Shown piece by piece: positions 1-13,932 of a stretch of 64,000 nt of DNA (the stretch's first letter is position 1; each line of letters starts with the position of its first letter). Source of the stretch: Deinococcus puniceus (GTDB lineage Bacteria > Deinococcota > Deinococci > Deinococcales > Deinococcaceae); assembly GCF_001644565.1 (NCBI RefSeq), contig NZ_CP011387.1:2278501-2342500 (forward strand), written 5' to 3'. Position numbers and translations under genes: made by a program. The notes beneath the pieces were generated by a model. It did not search any database and had not been told where the DNA came from. It saw only the letters and a program-made list of their open reading frames with translations.

Positions 1-233
1 TGTTCCAAAAACGTCACCACATTGTCCGTCTTGATCGCTCCTGCCTGAGTGTGCTGCAGGAATTGGCCTGTCGACGTGATTGCCAAGGTGGTCGACAGTT
101 TCTGCCAACTGGCCGGAAGACGCACGATCGGCGTCTTCCCTTTGGGGGCCCATGTTCGGCGCACCACACCTTTCAAACTGAAGCCCACTTCATCCAGGTA
201 CACCAGGGTCGCGCCGAGCGCAACCTTTTTTTT
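1..233 (-). CDS. IS630 transposase, catalytic half (second frame, partial)
   Basis: From the run of eight A (226-233 on the minus strand), a frame different from that of the upstream half is open to the window edge. It carries a DDE-transposase signature: L-V-Y-L-D-E-V-G-F-S, where the Asp is the expected first or second acidic residue, followed by R-T-W-A-P-K-G-K. Translation would need a net +1 (or -2) frame change from the upstream frame at or near the A8 run. Programmed frameshifting or transcriptional slippage at homopolymers is known for IS630-family elements. The C-terminal glutamate lies outside the window. Confidence 0.7.
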
Positions 234-702
234 CGACCGCTGGGCGCGTGGTCTGCACCCAGGTTCGCACGGCGGTCTCGTTCTGTTCCAGCGCGCCTTT
301 GCTCGGCCGTTGAGGTGAGAATCCCAACCCGTGCAGCAGTTTGCGAACATGATCCGGGTGGTACCAAACGCCTAAGCGACGACCGATGACCTCCCGCACG
401 CGAGGGGTCGTCCACGTCTCATCGGGAAACCCAAACGCGCCAGCACCCTCCTCCAGGAGGGTGCCAATCTGCTGTCGCTGTTCAGGGGTCAAGCGGCCTG
501 GACGACCAGGCGTGACAGTCGCTTCTAGACTGCCCTGCTTTTTGAGACGCTCTTTCCAGGTGTAGACGGTGTGGATGGAAACGCCAAACTGATCGGCCAA
601 CTGCTGATTGCTCTGCCCACCCGCCTGGAGGAAGGGCAGCGCGGCCAGTCGTCGCTCTTCGAGCTGAGCGCGGGTGTACTTCGAGGGGTGCCAAGACGCC
701 AT
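190..702 (-). CDS. IS630 transposase, DNA-binding half (first frame)
   Basis: This 170-residue frame starts M-A-S-W-H-P-S-K-Y. A helix-turn-helix is visible at about residues 35-55 (N-Q-Q-L-A-D-Q-F-G-V-S-I-H-T-V-Y-T-W-K). A second winged-helix-like segment follows at about 70-130, containing T-P-R-V-R-E-V-I-G-R-R-L-G-V-W-Y. This is the usual N-terminal arrangement of IS630 transposases. After the A8 run it reads 14 unrelated residues and stops, while the catalytic domain continues in another frame, so the functional product is probably a frameshift fusion. If slippage does not occur, this is a DNA-binding fragment that could act as a repressor. Confidence 0.75.
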   Translation of the reverse strand: MASWHPSKYTRAQLEERRLAALPFLQAGGQSNQQLADQFGVSIHTVYTWKERLKKQGSLEATVTPGRPGRLTPEQRQQIGTLLEEGAGAFGFPDETWTTPRVREVIGRRLGVWYHPDHVRKLLHGLGFSPQRPSKGALEQNETAVRTWVQTTRPAVEKKGCARRDPGVPG

Positions 703-718
703 ACTTCACCCAAGGTAG

Positions 719-1111
719 CAACTCCGATTTGGGCCGCTATCAATAGGTGGGGTCGCCCTCGCTGCTCCAGTCTTCTCGACAGTCCCCAAGCCTTATCAGC
801 TCACGCAGACGCGGGTGCTGGGGACAGTTTTACTACTCTTGGCGGAAACGAGCCGCACCGTTCCCAGCATTATTGGTGGTCAGCCGACGTTACAGACCAC
901 AACTTTGCTGATTTCCCGCGATTCCCGAACCGGTCAAACCCGCTGGAAACGCTATTTGGGCGAACGCTGGAGCATCACGGGTTCGGATGGGCGGAGTGTG
1001 GCAGTGCTGCAGGCCATTCCCGGCGGCGAGCGCACCCGCGTGTACGCCTTGTCTGATGGAAAATTGATAGAGAAAACTGAGGTCTACCGGGCTACACCAA
1101 CCACGCCCTAA
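719..1111 (+). pseudogene. 3' remnant of a host gene truncated by the IS
   Basis: An open frame reads from a stop just inside the IS end to 1111. The plausible protein part starts near 785-815 (a GTG at 815 would give 98 aa) and reads like the end of a larger secreted or membrane protein: a short hydrophobic stretch (V-L-G-T-V-L-L-L-L-A), then a beta-rich segment with I-S-R-D-S-R-T-G-Q-T-R-W-K-R-Y. No start with a Shine-Dalgarno sequence or leaderless -10 element is evident, and the IS lies immediately upstream, so I call it a truncated gene. The function is not recognised. Confidence 0.5.
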
Positions 1112-1130
1112 ATCCTAATTCGGCCTACCA

Positions 1131-1171
1131 AAAAGAATCCGGCTCCATCCCATATCGGGGCGGAGCCGGAT
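1131..1171 (-). terminator. Rho-independent terminator
   Basis: A perfect 10-bp stem (ATCCGGCTCC at 1137-1146 with GGAGCCGGAT at 1162-1171) is followed on the minus strand by TTCTTTTTGG. It terminates the membrane-protein gene at 1187-2131 and could also stop plus-strand transcription. Confidence 0.85.
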
Positions 1172-1186
1172 GCTTGACTGCTGTGC

Positions 1187-2131
<945 letters not shown>

Positions 2132-2138
2132 GCCACAA

Positions 2139-2144
2139 ACGTTA
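2139..2144 (-). promoter_or_regulatory. -10 element, leaderless transcript
   Basis: TAACGT on the minus strand, 7 nt before the ATG at 2131; the transcript should begin at or next to the start codon. Confidence 0.5.
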
Positions 2145-2261
2145 AATGAAACCGATTCCATGTGGCCCGTATCTAAACCCAAACTGTAGGGAAGATTGAG
2201 ATTTGGTGGGGTTAGATGATAGGCGTGAATGGTCTATTAAAGCCCTGCTTAAGCTTAGGTA

Positions 2262-5399
<3,138 letters not shown>

Positions 5400-5405
5400 A
5401 AGCAG

Positions 5406-5411
5406 ATTGTA
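5406..5411 (-). promoter_or_regulatory. -10 element of mfd, leaderless
   Basis: TACAAT, 6 nt before the GTG at 5399. It supports the shorter mfd start. Confidence 0.55.
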
Positions 5412-5544
5412 GGCGGAGAGGCGGGAAGGGAGGGGAAGCAAAATGACCTATGAAGGCGGGGAGGCGGGGATCAACCCGAATCAGACCAGAAGGCCAACGG
5501 AAACAAAGTCGGCCTTCTGGCGGCGGTGAGTTGTGGCGTAATTG

Positions 5545-5690
5545 TGGCTTATACGGACTCCGCTCCATTCCGCCACAATCGGAGAAGCACCGCTTGCAGC
5601 TCCACAATGCGTAGCCCGTACTCTTTCCTACTCGCTCTGCTTCGCAGCTTTGCAAGTCTGCTCGGATTGAATCCTAAAAGTGCAGGACTC
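5545..5690. repeat. Dispersed intergenic repeat, copy 1 of a pair
   Basis: This non-coding segment shares several blocks, in the same order, with the reverse complement of 16930-17065: ATACGGAYTCCG, CTCCATTC, TTTCCTACTCG and GCTCGGATTG. The blocks are separated by diverged sequence. Such small repeats are typical of Deinococcus intergenic regions. Confidence 0.5.
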
Positions 5691-5704
5691 AATCGGACTC
5701 CTTA

Positions 5705-6175
5705 TCAGTTGAAGCCCAGCAGCGCGGCGGTACACGTTGGCGCGGCGCAGGTCTTCATGGTAATCCTGACTCGGTAGGAACCTGCATCGCCCCACCACGA
5801 CGCCACAGGCACGGCATTTTCGGCCATGTCGGACACCAGCACCCAGCCGGATGCGTCCATCACTTCCAGGTTCAGGTCGCTGCACTCGCTGTTGCAGATG
5901 GCTTGCACCATCGTCTCACCGCTCACGACATCGACTTGGCGCTCTATCTGCTGGCCCGCTGCCAAATAAAACACTTGCGGCGTCATCATGGCCGAATAGC
6001 CGAAGTTGCGCGTCAGGGTGGCCTGTTGGCTGTACACGCGGTGCAGGTCGCTGGGCAGCGCATCGGCCCGAACCGCTCCGGCCATCATCAGTGCCAGAGG
6101 AACACCCCACCAGAGTTTCCGAGCCAAGTTGCCGCGCCGATCTTTGGGTGAGTGCTGCTGTTGTGACTGCTGCAT
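5705..6175 (-). CDS. Small secreted protein, paralogue A
   Basis: This 156-residue exported protein has a long positively charged n-region (M-Q-Q-S-Q-Q-Q-H-S-P-K-D-R-R), a hydrophobic core (L-A-L-M-M-A-G-A) and a likely signal-peptidase site after V-R-A. The mature part is beta-rich with four cysteines in two pairs (C-N-S-E-C and C-A-A-P-T-C) that line up exactly with those of the neighbour at 6371-6823, so two disulfides are likely. The layout resembles a pre-peptidase C-terminal-like beta-sandwich, but no catalytic residues are seen and the function is unknown. The ATG at 6175 has a good Shine-Dalgarno sequence (AAGGGGGAAAAG). It arose by tandem duplication together with its leader. Confidence 0.8.
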   Translation of the reverse strand: MQQSQQQHSPKDRRGNLARKLWWGVPLALMMAGAVRADALPSDLHRVYSQQATLTRNFGYSAMMTPQVFYLAAGQQIERQVDVVSGETMVQAICNSECSDLNLEVMDASGWVLVSDMAENAVPVASWWGDAGSYRVRITMKTCAAPTCTAALLGFN

Positions 6176-6262
6176 AACTTTTCCCCCTTGCTTGGGCCGA
6201 AGCACCGAACCACTGAATGACCGGATGACGGTGGGCCGCTGTGGTGCCGTCCTTCCTGTCTG
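6176..6262 (-). promoter_or_regulatory. Conserved 5' leader of paralogue A
   Basis: About 85 nt upstream of the start closely match the leader of paralogue B (6824-6905). The order of blocks is the same: a CTGTCT-containing block, a CGGCCCACCGT block, CCGGTCATTC, then a purine-rich Shine-Dalgarno. Conservation outside the coding region suggests a shared promoter or structured leader. Confidence 0.5.
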
Positions 6263-6370
6263 AGACGCACTGTAAGCAGACCCACGTGACCGCCCGGTGA
6301 CCGAAACGTGACCGCTGACTTGAGAGGCTGTGTTGGGGGGCCGCCCCCGCAGACAGCCCCTAGCCCAAGC

Positions 6371-6823
6371 TCAGCGTTTGAGGTAGATAAGCACGGCGGT
6401 GCAGGGATCCCAGTCGCAACTTTCCATGTTGAGCTTGACGGTGTAGCGTCCTTGCGGAAAATAACCGCTGACACGCGGCACAGAATCGTCCAGAAAGTCC
6501 GAATCCACTAGGCGTCCGTTCCAATCACGGATCACCAAATCGACATCGTCGCAATCGGTGTCACAAGTGGCCTTGAACAAATATTCGCCGCCATCCAGGG
6601 TGAGCGTCACTGTCTCGCTGTCGGAGGTATCCATATAGAACACGTCCGGCTCAAAAATCTCGTAGTACTGTGCAGAGTTCCGCACCAAGCTCTGATACAG
6701 GCCATAGAGGCTGCTAGGCACCACGTCGGCCTGCACGCTTCCCCCCACCATCAACACCAGAGACACGCCCAACATCACCCGCTTGCCTGCTGCCACCAAC
6801 CGCTCCTGCCATGACTGCTGCAT
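6371..6823 (-). CDS. Small secreted protein, paralogue B
   Basis: This 150-residue exported protein is homologous to the one at 5705-6175. It has a basic start (M-Q-Q-S-W-Q-E-R), a hydrophobic core (V-M-L-G-V-S-L-V-L-M-V-G-G) and cleavage near V-Q-A-D. The mature domain contains D-V-D-L-V-I-R-D-W-N-G-R and the conserved cysteine pairs C-D-T-D-C and C-D-W-D-P-C. The many Asp residues could bind calcium, but this is inference. The ATG at 6823 follows GGGGGGAAGG; an upstream in-frame extension covers the conserved leader and is unlikely to be translated. Function unknown. Confidence 0.8.
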   Translation of the reverse strand: MQQSWQERLVAAGKRVMLGVSLVLMVGGSVQADVVPSSLYGLYQSLVRNSAQYYEIFEPDVFYMDTSDSETVTLTLDGGEYLFKATCDTDCDDVDLVIRDWNGRLVDSDFLDDSVPRVSGYFPQGRYTVKLNMESCDWDPCTAVLIYLKR

Positions 6824-6905
6824 ACCTTCCCCCCTTGTTTGGGTCGAATGACCGGGAAACGGTGGGCCGCTCTGGTGTCGTCTTCCCTGTCTGGAACGCA
6901 CTTTA
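6824..6905 (-). promoter_or_regulatory. Conserved 5' leader of paralogue B
   Basis: It matches the leader at 6176-6262 in block order and spacing, ending in the Shine-Dalgarno GGGGGGAAGG. The promoter is presumably at its upstream end, near 6900. Confidence 0.5.
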
Positions 6906-6990
6906 AGCAGGGGTGCATGACCCTCCAGTGACCATGCCATGACCGGTAACTCAGGGCCGACTAGTTTACAAACTTACTCAACTTATCTGC

Positions 6991-6996
6991 TATTCT
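6991..6996 (+). promoter_or_regulatory. -10 element, leaderless
   Basis: TATTCT, 7 nt before the ATG at 7004; no Shine-Dalgarno sequence is present. Confidence 0.55.
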
Positions 6997-7003
6997 GTAT
7001 GGC

Positions 7004-7978
7004 ATGAAGCTTGCACTCCTTTCCCTCCTGACCCTCTCGCTGACTGCTCAGGCAGGCGCACAACAGGCCAAAGAACTGCGCGTGGGCGTGTTTCCCAACG
7101 TGACGCACGCCGCCGGACTGGTCGCCGTGCAGCGGGGCCTCTTTCAGAAGGAATTGGGCGGCGGCGTAAAACTGGTGGTGCGCGAATTTGCCAACGGTTC
7201 CCAAATTAACGAGGCGTTTGCAGCGGGCGCGATTGACGCCGCTTACGTCGGCCCCGGCCCCGCCATGAACGCCTTTATGCGCGGCGTGCCCATTCAGGTG
7301 GTGGCAGGCGCGGCCAACGCCGGAGCCGTGCTGGTGGGGCGCGGCGACCTTGCTTGGAAGGGCGTGAAGAGCCTGAGCGGCAAAAAAGTGGCGGTGCCCA
7401 CACGCGGCAGCACGCAGGACATCAGCCTGCGCCACCTGCTGCACCAGAACGGCCTGAAAGCCACCGACGAGGGCGGTAACGTGACCATCGTGCCCATCGA
7501 CCCGGCCAACATGCCCGCCGCTTTTGCCGCCAAGCAGGTCGACGCCGCGCTGGTGCAGGAACCTTGGGGCGCAGTGATGGAAACGCAGGGCGCGAAACTC
7601 ATCGCCAACGAAAAAGCCATCTGGGAAGGTGGCAACTACACCACCACCGTGCTGGTCGTGAACACCAAGTACGCCGCGCAGAACCCCGAAACGGTCAAGG
7701 ATCTGCTGCGGGGCCACCTCGCCGCCATCAATTTCATTAAGGGCAGCAACGCGGGCGCACAAAAAGCCGTGGCCGAGCAGATCTATACCTTCACGGGCAA
7801 GCGCCCCAACACCGCCGAACTGTTCAAGGCTCTGGCCCGCACCCGCGTGACGTGGGACATCAACCTGAAAACGCTGGCTGAATACGCGCAACTGAACAAG
7901 GAAGCAGGCTTTGCGCGGGACGTGCCGGATCTGAACAAGTTCGTAGATTTGAGCCTGATCCGGGGATTGGCGAAGTAA
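7004..7978 (+). CDS. ABC transporter substrate-binding protein, SsuA/TauA type
   Basis: This 324-residue periplasmic binding protein belongs to the nitrate/sulfonate/taurine family. A signal peptide ([19 protein letters not shown]) precedes the mature domain, which begins [14 protein letters not shown]. Family features include Q-R-G-L-F-Q-K-E-L near residue 45, [12 protein letters not shown] near 80 (the ligand-contact loop) and [13 protein letters not shown] near 180. Members deliver alkanesulfonates, taurine, nitrate or thiamine precursors to SsuBC-type permeases. No permease or ATPase gene is adjacent, so the ligand cannot be assigned and the partner must lie elsewhere. Transcription appears to be monocistronic and leaderless. 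Confidence 0.85.
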   Translation: MKLALLSLLTLSLTAQAGAQQAKELRVGVFPNVTHAAGLVAVQRGLFQKELGGGVKLVVREFANGSQINEAFAAGAIDAAYVGPGPAMNAFMRGVPIQVVAGAANAGAVLVGRGDLAWKGVKSLSGKKVAVPTRGSTQDISLRHLLHQNGLKATDEGGNVTIVPIDPANMPAAFAAKQVDAALVQEPWGAVMETQGAKLIANEKAIWEGGNYTTTVLVVNTKYAAQNPETVKDLLRGHLAAINFIKGSNAGAQKAVAEQIYTFTGKRPNTAELFKALARTRVTWDINLKTLAEYAQLNKEAGFARDVPDLNKFVDLSLIRGLAK

Positions 7979-7984
7979 GGAGTG

Positions 7985-8110
7985 TGAGCGTGGATCGTAG
8001 AGTGTAGAACGTGGTAAACAGCTCTAAACCTGCGCTGCTGACGCTTGAAGTAAGCGAGCCACCAGCCAAGTTGTTGCCCTGACTACGATCCACGTTCCAC
8101 ACTCCACTCC
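7985..8110. repeat. Inverted-arm intergenic element (family R4)
   Basis: The left arm GTGGATCGTAGAGTG.. (7990-8014) is mirrored by CTACGATCCAC plus GTTCCACACTCC (8083-8106), about 90 bp apart, giving a MITE-like element with no coding capacity. A single arm with the same motif recurs at 50472-50498, and related CCCACTGACCACTCAC blocks lie at 21797-21816 and 33479-33506. Confidence 0.6.
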
Positions 8111-8120
8111 CCATTCCCGG

Positions 8121-8126
8121 TATGCT
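8121..8126 (+). promoter_or_regulatory. -10 element, leaderless
   Basis: TATGCT, 6 nt before the ATG at 8133, immediately after the repeat element. Confidence 0.5.
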
Positions 8127-8132
8127 GGCCGG

Positions 8133-9209
8133 ATGACGGGGCCAAAGAAGGGATCTCGGGGACGCGCCCCAAAACGCAATGTGGCACAGGGGCGAGGCGG
8201 GGCAACCCGCGAAAACACCGCCCCTGTCCGCGAGCGCACCACTGCACGCGGCAGTGAAATCAGCAGCGCCGGAAGCGGCAAAAGTACCAGCACGGGCAGA
8301 GCAGGAAGCGCCCGCGCTGGGGCTTCACGCTTCGGCGCAAAAAGCAGTGTTTCTAAAGCAGGTTCCCCCAGAACGGGGACGGCTCAGGACAGACCCAAAG
8401 GGCGGCCTTCCCAAACAGAGGCCCGCTCGGATTCAGGGCGACCCGATTCGGGCAGACCCAGCACAAGCTCTGGCCGCACGGACATCGTGAAAGTGGGGCC
8501 AGCCAGATCAGGGGGCAAAGCCAAAGCTGGGGCCAAAGCAGGCGCGGAGAAGTCGGGCGCACGGCCTTCTAAATTGGGGTCTACCAAAACGGGCACCAAG
8601 TCGGGCTGGGTGCGGCCCACAGGCACCAGACCCGGCGGGGCCAAGTCCGGCGGAATGCGGGGCGGAGCGGGGAGCCGTGACCCGGATGACCGCGCCACCG
8701 ATTCACGCAGCGGCGACGAACGGCCTGCTGACCGCGCCCCCACCGGACGCACGGGCGGAGGCTTCACCAAGACGCAAGGCCGCCGCCCCGCCCCCCGGAT
8801 CAACGGCAAAAAGGCGCTGCCAGAGCTGAAGCGGGTGCAACTCGACGCGCCAGACCCCAGCAAGACTTTTAAAGACCGCGACGGAGAACTGCTGACCTTT
8901 GCCGACAGCAACCTCAAGCGCGTGGCCGCCCAAATCCTGACCGACAAGAACAAGGCGTGGCGCTACCGTCCGTTTGCTTTCCCCCTGTTCACCGAGCGCG
9001 GCGGCGAGCAGTCGTTCTACTTCGATTTCTACATCTACGACGCCGAAGACAGCGTGATCCGGCTGCTGCTGGTGGTGCCCTTCGAGTCACGCGAAGTGTG
9101 GGACAAGGTAGGCCGCTTCAAGCGCCAGTACCCCATGTACACCTACGAACTCTGGACACCCGAAAAGCTGGCCCGCCTGATGGGGCCACGCGGGAATCTA
9201 GGCTTCTAG
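8133..9209 (+). CDS. Hypothetical protein, basic low-complexity N-terminus with conserved C-terminal domain
   Basis: This is a 358-residue protein in two parts. Residues 1 to about 225 are low-complexity and strongly basic (Gly, Ser, Thr, Arg, Lys, Pro), with loose repeats such as S-G-R-P-D-S-G-R-P and K-S-G-G, and are probably disordered and nucleic-acid binding. Residues 230-358 form a compact, conserved-looking domain with [25 protein letters not shown] and a hydrophobic beta-strand [11 protein letters not shown] do not recognise the family. The leaderless -10 fixes the start. The tail could belong to an RNA- or nucleoid-associated protein, but that is inference from charge alone. Confidence 0.75.
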   Translation: MTGPKKGSRGRAPKRNVAQGRGGATRENTAPVRERTTARGSEISSAGSGKSTSTGRAGSARAGASRFGAKSSVSKAGSPRTGTAQDRPKGRPSQTEARSDSGRPDSGRPSTSSGRTDIVKVGPARSGGKAKAGAKAGAEKSGARPSKLGSTKTGTKSGWVRPTGTRPGGAKSGGMRGGAGSRDPDDRATDSRSGDERPADRAPTGRTGGGFTKTQGRRPAPRINGKKALPELKRVQLDAPDPSKTFKDRDGELLTFADSNLKRVAAQILTDKNKAWRYRPFAFPLFTERGGEQSFYFDFYIYDAEDSVIRLLLVVPFESREVWDKVGRFKRQYPMYTYELWTPEKLARLMGPRGNLGF

Positions 9210-9345
9210 AGCAGTTCTCCGAATTACGCCACCGGAAAAGGGACTTTCGGTGTCTCCATTCTCCGTCCTGCTCGGTAAAATTCGCTCGCTTCGCTCGGTC
9301 ATTATTATGACAAATGCTATAGACACCACCCACTCTCAATTCAGA

Positions 9346-9383
9346 GCCGCCGGGGAAAGACTGCTCGGCGGCGAATTTTTTTG
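9346..9383 (+). terminator. Rho-independent terminator
   Basis: A GCCGCCG / CGGCGGC stem (9346-9352 and 9366-9372) is followed by GAATTTTTTT. It ends the transcript of the 8133-9209 gene. Confidence 0.75.
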
Positions 9384-9619
9384 TGCTGCTCAGGAAAAGC
9401 AATCATCAACATCCTCCGTCTTGAAAACCGCACGGCATCTAGGCAGGTTCCTGAGATGTTCTTGAACATTCTGGCCTTCTGTAAGGTCGCCCAATGAGAA
9501 CAAAAAGTCTTTCTGGTACCGTTTCCAACAGAGTGCGCGGTGGTCTTGTACCGACAAGGCAGGCCACCGTTTCCTCATGACCCGTGAACACTATTTCGCA
9601 AGTTCCCTGTGACACCATC

Positions 9620-9643
9620 TCCGGGCGTAAGCCATCGCCCGGA
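9620..9643 (+). promoter_or_regulatory. Hairpin directly upstream of the glgX ribosome-binding site
   Basis: TCCGGGCG (9620-9627) pairs perfectly with CGCCCGGA (9636-9643), 15 nt before the ATG at 9659. It is followed by AAAAGAGAG, which contains the Shine-Dalgarno. No U-tract follows, so it is more likely a translation- or stability-affecting structure than a terminator. Confidence 0.45.
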
Positions 9644-9658
9644 AAAGAGAGCCAAACT

Positions 9659-11821
<2,163 letters not shown>

Positions 11822-11828
11822 CGCTAAG

Positions 11829-11873
11829 CCAAATAGGGACAGGCCGCCGGGTGTGGGCCTGTCCCTATTTTTG
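11829..11873 (+). terminator. Rho-independent terminator after glgX
   Basis: AAATAGGGACAGGCC pairs with GGCCTGTCCCTATTT across a 10-nt loop, followed by TTTTT. It is near-symmetrical. Confidence 0.9.
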
Positions 11874-11995
11874 CTGTGTTTCCGGGAACATCGGTTTGGC
11901 TGTGGTCAAGCTGCTCGCCTAAATCTCAAAAGCGGCAAGCCGACTTTACCTTGTTCTCACTGTTGTCAGGCGCTTGGTTCCTACGCTAGTTCGTC

Positions 11996-12050
11996 GCCCG
12001 CTCACGCCGGGTCTTTTCGGTTGGATCAATTCGGTTGGCGTGAGGCGGGC
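11996..12050 (+). promoter_or_regulatory. Inverted repeat upstream of treZ
   Basis: GCCCGCTCACGCC (11996-12008) and GGCGTGAGGCGGGC (12037-12050) pair with a single bulge around a T-rich 28-nt loop, ending 25 nt before the treZ ATG. It could be a leader structure of treZY or an operator. Confidence 0.4.
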
Positions 12051-12075
12051 TTGCTCTAGCCCAAGGAGATCCACC

Positions 12076-13932
12076 ATGACCATCACTGATCCTATCCACC
12101 CCGATTCAGCCACCAATTCTGACTCGAATCTGAACGCACCCATGAACGGCCAACTGCCCGAAACCGCCGCCCACGCTTCCCGGCTCGGCGCACACCCTCT
12201 TCCCGGCGGCGGCACACGCTTCCGGGTCTGGACGACCACGGCCAAACAAGTGGAAGTGCGCGTAGACGGCCAAATCTACCCGATGCAGGCGCTGGACGGC
12301 CAGTATTTCGAAACCGAATTGCCTGTCGGTGTCGGCTCCCGCTACATCTTCTTGCTGGACGGTGTGCCCCGACCCGACCCCTACGCCCAATTTTTGCCCG
12401 ATGGCGTTCACGGGGAAGCCGAAGTGGTGAACGTGGAAGAGCACGAGTGGGTGAATACGAACTGGCGCGGCCTGAAGTTGGAAGATTGCGTGTTTTACGA
12501 ACTGCACGTGGGCACGTTTACCCCCGAAGGCACTTACCGCGCCGCACAGGAGCGCCTGCCGTACCTTGCCGAACTGGGCGTGACGGCCATAGAACTGATG
12601 CCCATTGCCGCCTTTCCCGGCGAGCGCGGCTGGGGGTATGACGGCGTGGCCCTGTATTCGCCCTACGCACCATATGGGCGGCCCGAAGACTTGAAGACCT
12701 TTATAGATGCCGCGCACGGGCTGGGGCTGGCGGTCATTTTGGACGTGGTATACAACCATTTCGGGCCGGACGGGGCTTATTTGGCCGCCTACGCCCCCAC
12801 CTACTTCACCGAGCGGTTTTCCAGCCCTTGGGGAGCCGGGCTGGATTACGCCGAAGCCCACATGCGCCGCTACATCACCGGAAATGCCCGCATGTGGCTG
12901 CGCGATTATCACTTCGACGGCCTGAGGCTGGACGCCACACAAGCTATGCAGGACGACTCCGAAGTGCATATTTTGCAGGAGTTGGCGCAGGAGGTGCACA
13001 AGCTGGGCGGCACGCACCTGCTGTTGGCCGAGGACTACCGCAATTTGCCGGAACTCGTCACCGACTATCACCTCGACGGCATCTGGGTGGACGACTTTCA
13101 CCATGAAGTGCGTGTGACGCTCACGGGCGATCAGGACGGCTATTACTCGGCCTACCGGGGCGGGGCGGCGGCGTTGGCGAACGTCATCAACCGGGGGTGG
13201 GTGTACGAGGGACAGTACTGGGCCGAGGAAAACAAGCCGCGCGGCAAGAAGGCCGACGCCCTCGACGCTCCCAACTTCGTGTACTTCATTCAGAACCACG
13301 ATCAGGTGGGCAACCGCGCCATCGGAGACCGGGTGCATCACCTTGACCGCGTGTCGGACGCCGCTTTCCGGGGAGCCTCTATGCTGCTGCTCACGCTGCC
13401 CATGACGCCGCTGCTGTTTCAGGGGCAAGAGTGGGCGTCCAGTGCGCCGTTTCCGTTTTTCAGCGACCATCACGGGGAACTGGGCGCGGCGGTGTCGGAA
13501 GGCCGCAAGCGCGAGTTTGGCACCTTCGAGTCGTTTTCCAGTCAAGAGATTCTTGACCCACAGGCCGAAGACACCTACCTGAAAGCCAAGTTGAACTGGC
13601 ACGAGGCGGAGGAAGGCGAACATGCCCGCACGCTGGCCCTCTCCCGCGATCTGCTGTGGCTGCGGCGAGAAGACCCGGTGCTGCGTCAGCGTTCGCGCCG
13701 AAACGTTGGGGCTGGACATGCGGGCGATGTGGTCTGGGTGCGCCACCACACCGACGCCGGGGAACGCCTGCTGCTCTGGAACACGGGCCGGGAAGAAGTG
13801 GAGTTGGCGACGCTGAATCTGAACCTGCCTGATCTGAACCTGCCTGCCGAAGTGATCCGCCACAGCGAGGGGCGCAGCAAGTTCGCGGCCTTGCTGCCGG
13901 GCGAAGCCGTGCTTCTGGGCGGGCCAGCATGA
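12076..13932 (+). CDS. treZ: Malto-oligosyltrehalose trehalohydrolase TreZ
   Basis: TreZ cleaves trehalose from the end of maltooligosyl-trehalose made by TreY. The 618-residue protein has an N-terminal CBM48-like beta domain ([12 protein letters not shown]), then a GH13 barrel with [24 protein letters not shown] (nucleophile), L-L-A-E-D-Y-R (acid/base) and [12 protein letters not shown] (transition-state Asp). The L-D-A-T signature is typical of TreZ. The ATG at 12076 follows AAGGAGAT. Its stop overlaps the treY start (ATGA), indicating translational coupling. Trehalose is a compatible solute tied to desiccation tolerance, which fits a Deinococcus. Confidence 0.95.
   Translation: MTITDPIHPDSATNSDSNLNAPMNGQLPETAAHASRLGAHPLPGGGTRFRVWTTTAKQVEVRVDGQIYPMQALDGQYFETELPVGVGSRYIFLLDGVPRPDPYAQFLPDGVHGEAEVVNVEEHEWVNTNWRGLKLEDCVFYELHVGTFTPEGTYRAAQERLPYLAELGVTAIELMPIAAFPGERGWGYDGVALYSPYAPYGRPEDLKTFIDAAHGLGLAVILDVVYNHFGPDGAYLAAYAPTYFTERFSSPWGAGLDYAEAHMRRYITGNARMWLRDYHFDGLRLDATQAMQDDSEVHILQELAQEVHKLGGTHLLLAEDYRNLPELVTDYHLDGIWVDDFHHEVRVTLTGDQDGYYSAYRGGAAALANVINRGWVYEGQYWAEENKPRGKKADALDAPNFVYFIQNHDQVGNRAIGDRVHHLDRVSDAAFRGASMLLLTLPMTPLLFQGQEWASSAPFPFFSDHHGELGAAVSEGRKREFGTFESFSSQEILDPQAEDTYLKAKLNWHEAEEGEHARTLALSRDLLWLRREDPVLRQRSRRNVGAGHAGDVVWVRHHTDAGERLLLWNTGREEVELATLNLNLPDLNLPAEVIRHSEGRSKFAALLPGEAVLLGGPA

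Larger units (their letters stand above)
1..720 (-). mobile_element. IS630-type insertion sequence, cut by window edge
   Basis: The region encodes an IS630-like transposase in two overlapping frames on the minus strand, and the 3' part of the element runs off the left edge. The right boundary is approximate: the first codon is near 702 and I could not define a terminal inverted repeat with confidence. IS630 elements insert at TA dinucleotides; the element appears to have truncated the host gene whose remnant lies at 719-1111. Confidence 0.75.
9210..9658. other. Intergenic region before glgX
   Basis: About 450 bases without a convincing gene. It holds a CACCG..CGGTG hairpin and CTCGCTTCGCTCGG repeat-like sequence (9206-9325), a terminator (9346-9383), about 230 bases with no feature I can assign, and a hairpin just before the glgX start. 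An in-frame GTG at 9584 would add 25 residues to GlgX but lacks a ribosome-binding site. Confidence 0.6.

Noticed and set aside
7004..7978. A complete sulfonate/nitrate ABC transporter operon
   Set aside because: Only the binding protein is present; no permease or ATPase gene is next to it.
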